From: an uncultured Oscillospiraceae bacterium
GTDB lineage: Bacteria > Bacillota > Clostridia > Oscillospirales > Oscillospiraceae
Direction of reading: 5' to 3'
Length of the DNA stretch: 6,450 bases
Assembly: GCA_900764755.1 (NCBI GenBank)
Contig: CAAFPE010000062.1
Coordinates: 1-6,450 of the forward strand
The notes under the pieces were generated by a model that was not told the origin of the DNA, made no database searches, and was given only the letters and a program-made list of their open reading frames with translations. The translations under genes and the position numbers were made by a program. Positions 5,500 to 6,450 of the stretch are shown piece by piece; the first letter of the stretch is position 1; every line of letters starts with the position of its first letter.

Positions 5500-5958
5500 T
5501 CAGCAGCTCAGTTGTCCTCCGTTTGCCGGGCAAAAGATCCTGCGGTTCGCCAACAGTTCCTCCAGCTTTTTGGCCAGCGCCTCCACAATGGCGTGGCAGG
5601 GGTTCTCAACCCCCACGATCTCCAGCTTTTGCAGCTCGACGCAGTGGAGCGTTCCATAGAAGCCCAGCATAAACTCCGTCAATTCAGCGATCATCTGGTA
5701 GCCTTCCATGTTGCTCACATCCGTCTGACCTTCTTTTGCGGTCATCAGCCCAATGATCCCCACTGCCACGGTAAAGGCGCCGCAGCAGGAGTGCTCAGTT
5801 TGCATCCCAAGGCCCATGACGGAGAACATTTTCCGGGTCTCCTCGGACAAATTCAGATGGTAATATTCATTGCAGGCCATGAACATCGCCTCGGCGCAGG
5901 TCAGTTCCGTGCCGATGTGGTAGTGGTTGACCAGTTCATAGAGTTTCATTGTTGCCAT
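5500..5958 (-). CDS. C_GCAxxG_C_C-type cysteine-rich protein
   Basis: This is a 152-residue protein starting MATMKLYELV at ATG 5958, chosen because GGAG (5968-5965) is 6 bases upstream. A second ATG at 5949 would form an ATGA overlap with the NADAR stop, and a TTG at 5976 is also in frame. With the chosen start the gene overlaps NADAR by 13 bases. Family marks, numbered from ATG 5958, are TCAEAMFMAC (Cys 21 and 29), GLGMQTEHSCCGAFTVAVGIIGLM (Cys 58 and 59), and FYGTLHCVELQKL (Cys 106) followed by NPCHAIVEAL (Cys 121). This order of Cys, Gly-rich loop with CGA, GT-x-x-C-x-x-L, and a late Cys before a helix is that of the C_GCAxxG_C_C family, thought to be redox or metal-binding proteins. The usual final Gly of the CGAxxG loop is Val here. 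Length fits the family (about 120-160). It has no transmembrane segment. Its biochemical role is unproven, and why it is tied to NADAR is unclear. Confidence 0.85.
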   Translation of the reverse strand: MATMKLYELVNHYHIGTELTCAEAMFMACNEYYHLNLSEETRKMFSVMGLGMQTEHSCCGAFTVAVGIIGLMTAKEGQTDVSNMEGYQMIAELTEFMLGFYGTLHCVELQKLEIVGVENPCHAIVEALAKKLEELLANRRIFCPANGGQLSC

Positions 5959-6450
5959 ACTGTACTCCAATCGCAAAGCATTTCATTCTGCGTCACCCGG
6001 CGCAGTTCGTCCCGCACCTCCATCAGCGCAAAGCCCAGCAGGTTTTGTCCACGCCACTTCATGGGGTTCTGGGCCTCCGGGGAGCTGGCCGCGAGGCGGA
6101 TGCCCCAGATGTTGTCATAGGGGCTGGCCTCCACCAGCACGCTGTTCCCGGTGGAGAGGAGAAACTCCCGCAGTTCGCGGTTCTGGCTGAATTTGTGCCA
6201 GTTGCCAAGCAGCACAATGGCGTACTTGAACTTGTCCCATACCTTCTGCTCAAAGCCCCGCACCTTGCGGCCCAGAGCCTTGATCTGCTTTTGGTCGCTG
6301 CATTTCAAAATCTGGTCCCGGATCTCTTTGTCGCCGAACAGCTCGGCCTTAGCAGCCATCATATACTGCTCCATGCAGAGGTAGGAGTCAGCCGTCGTAT
6401 AGAAGTCCTCCATCCACCACTGGCTGAGGCAGCTTTTTGTCAGCTGGCCG
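5946..6450 (-). CDS. NADAR family protein (YbiA-like ADP-ribose glycohydrolase), 5' end outside window
   Basis: The frame stays open to the window edge; 12 residues (GQLTKSCLSQWW) precede the first internal Met at 6413, so that Met is not the start. About 167 residues are visible. NADAR (formerly DUF1768) marks in order are CLSQWW (the family's LSQWYPSPF position), SYLCMEQYMMAAKAELFGD (the T-x-EQYMM-x-KA-x-LFGD box with the conserved Glu), IKALGRKVRGFEQKVWDK, AIVLLGNWHKFSQNRELREF, then DNIWGIRLA and WRGQNLLGFALMEVRDEL. Only the very N-terminus is missing; all visible boxes are intact, so the protein should be active. Family members split N-glycosidic bonds: YbiA acts on riboflavin-pathway intermediates, and other NADARs remove ADP-ribose from guanine in DNA or RNA, neutralising DarT-type toxins. 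In this immunity-type array an anti-ADP-ribosylation role is the attractive reading, but it is inference. It is the first visible gene and overlaps the cysteine-rich gene. Confidence 0.93.
   Translation of the reverse strand, partial: GQLTKSCLSQWWMEDFYTTADSYLCMEQYMMAAKAELFGDKEIRDQILKCSDQKQIKALGRKVRGFEQKVWDKFKYAIVLLGNWHKFSQNRELREFLLSTGNSVLVEASPYDNIWGIRLAASSPEAQNPMKWRGQNLLGFALMEVRDELRRVTQNEMLCDWSTVWQQ
5965..5968 (-). promoter_or_regulatory. Ribosome binding site inside the NADAR gene
   Basis: GGAG on the minus strand lies within the last codons of NADAR, 6 bases from ATG 5958 and 15 bases from ATG 5949. It favours the start MATMKLYELV for the cysteine-rich protein. Confidence 0.65.

Larger units (their letters stand above)
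1..6450 (-). other. Probable single operon: poly-immunity-type gene array
   Basis: All ten genes are co-directional with junctions of (upstream to downstream) a 13-base overlap, then gaps of 23 and 21 bases, a 4-base overlap, and gaps of 14, 11, 18, 14 and 13 bases. No gap could hold a promoter plus terminator, and no hairpin with a T-run was seen at any junction. The proteins are small to medium, mostly acidic, unrelated to one another and without signal peptides. This is the known look of poly-immunity loci of polymorphic toxin systems. The promoter must lie beyond 6450 and the terminator before position 1. Confidence 0.7.

Noticed and set aside
5477..5533. TTG-initiated N-terminal extension of the Imm51/DUF6881 protein
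   Set aside because: It would overlap the previous gene's end by 34 bases, lacks a suitable ribosome binding site, and adds a basic stretch unlike the rest; ATG 5476 has GAGGG at 5 bases.
3791..5659. A 622-codon open frame on the plus strand
   Set aside because: It lies antisense to the propeller, Imm51/DUF6881 and part of the cysteine-rich genes, which show family motifs, proper ribosome binding sites and operon spacing on the minus strand. The plus-strand product shows no recognisable domain, so it is a by-product of codon composition.
6411..6413. ATG at 6413 as start of the NADAR gene
   Set aside because: The frame is open upstream to the window edge and encodes CLSQWW, which belongs to the conserved NADAR N-terminal region, so the true start is outside the window.

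Overview
The window is one strand of a dense gene array. Ten protein-coding genes all read on the minus strand, so transcription runs from position 6450 towards position 1. The gaps between them are at most 23 bases and there are two short overlaps. No tRNA, rRNA, CRISPR array, insertion sequence, terminator or promoter-sized gap is visible. The first gene (NADAR) and the last gene (helical-repeat protein) both run off the window, so the operon is longer than what is shown. Strong AGGAGG-type ribosome binding sites, moderate-to-high but uneven GC, and the style of the proteins suggest a gut Firmicute of the class Clostridia (Oscillospiraceae/Ruminococcaceae-like). That placement is inference; no taxonomic marker gene is present.

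Layout in transcription order: (1) NADAR-family ADP-ribose glycohydrolase-type protein, 5' end missing (6450-5946); (2) C_GCAxxG_C_C-type cysteine protein (5958-5500); (3) a two-domain protein with an Imm51-like N-terminal half and a DUF6881-like C-terminal half (5476-4766); (4) predicted beta-propeller protein (4744-3794); (5) unrecognised 230-residue protein (3797-3105); (6) small helical protein with a GGMGSFNDL motif, resembling DUF6966 (3090-2680); (7) formylglycine-generating-enzyme (SUMF1/EgtB)-fold-like protein with a degenerate core (2668-1700); (8) unrecognised 156-residue acidic protein (1681-1211); (9) split zinc-ribbon protein (1196-828); (10) TPR-like helical-repeat protein, 3' end missing (814-1).

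The best single explanation is a poly-immunity locus of a polymorphic-toxin (contact-dependent or secreted effector) system. Such loci are known as runs of small, unrelated, co-directional cytosolic proteins, most with their own Shine-Dalgarno, that protect against different toxins. Imm51 and the NADAR enzyme are the strongest anchors: Imm51 is an established immunity family, and NADAR enzymes remove ADP-ribose from modified guanine and so can oppose ADP-ribosylating toxins. No toxin, secretion gene, or LXG/RHS/WXG-type trunk lies in the window, so the assignment of the array as immunity genes is inference from content and layout. The proteins without recognised families are the interesting unknowns: if the array is what it looks like, each is a candidate immunity protein with an unknown cognate toxin.
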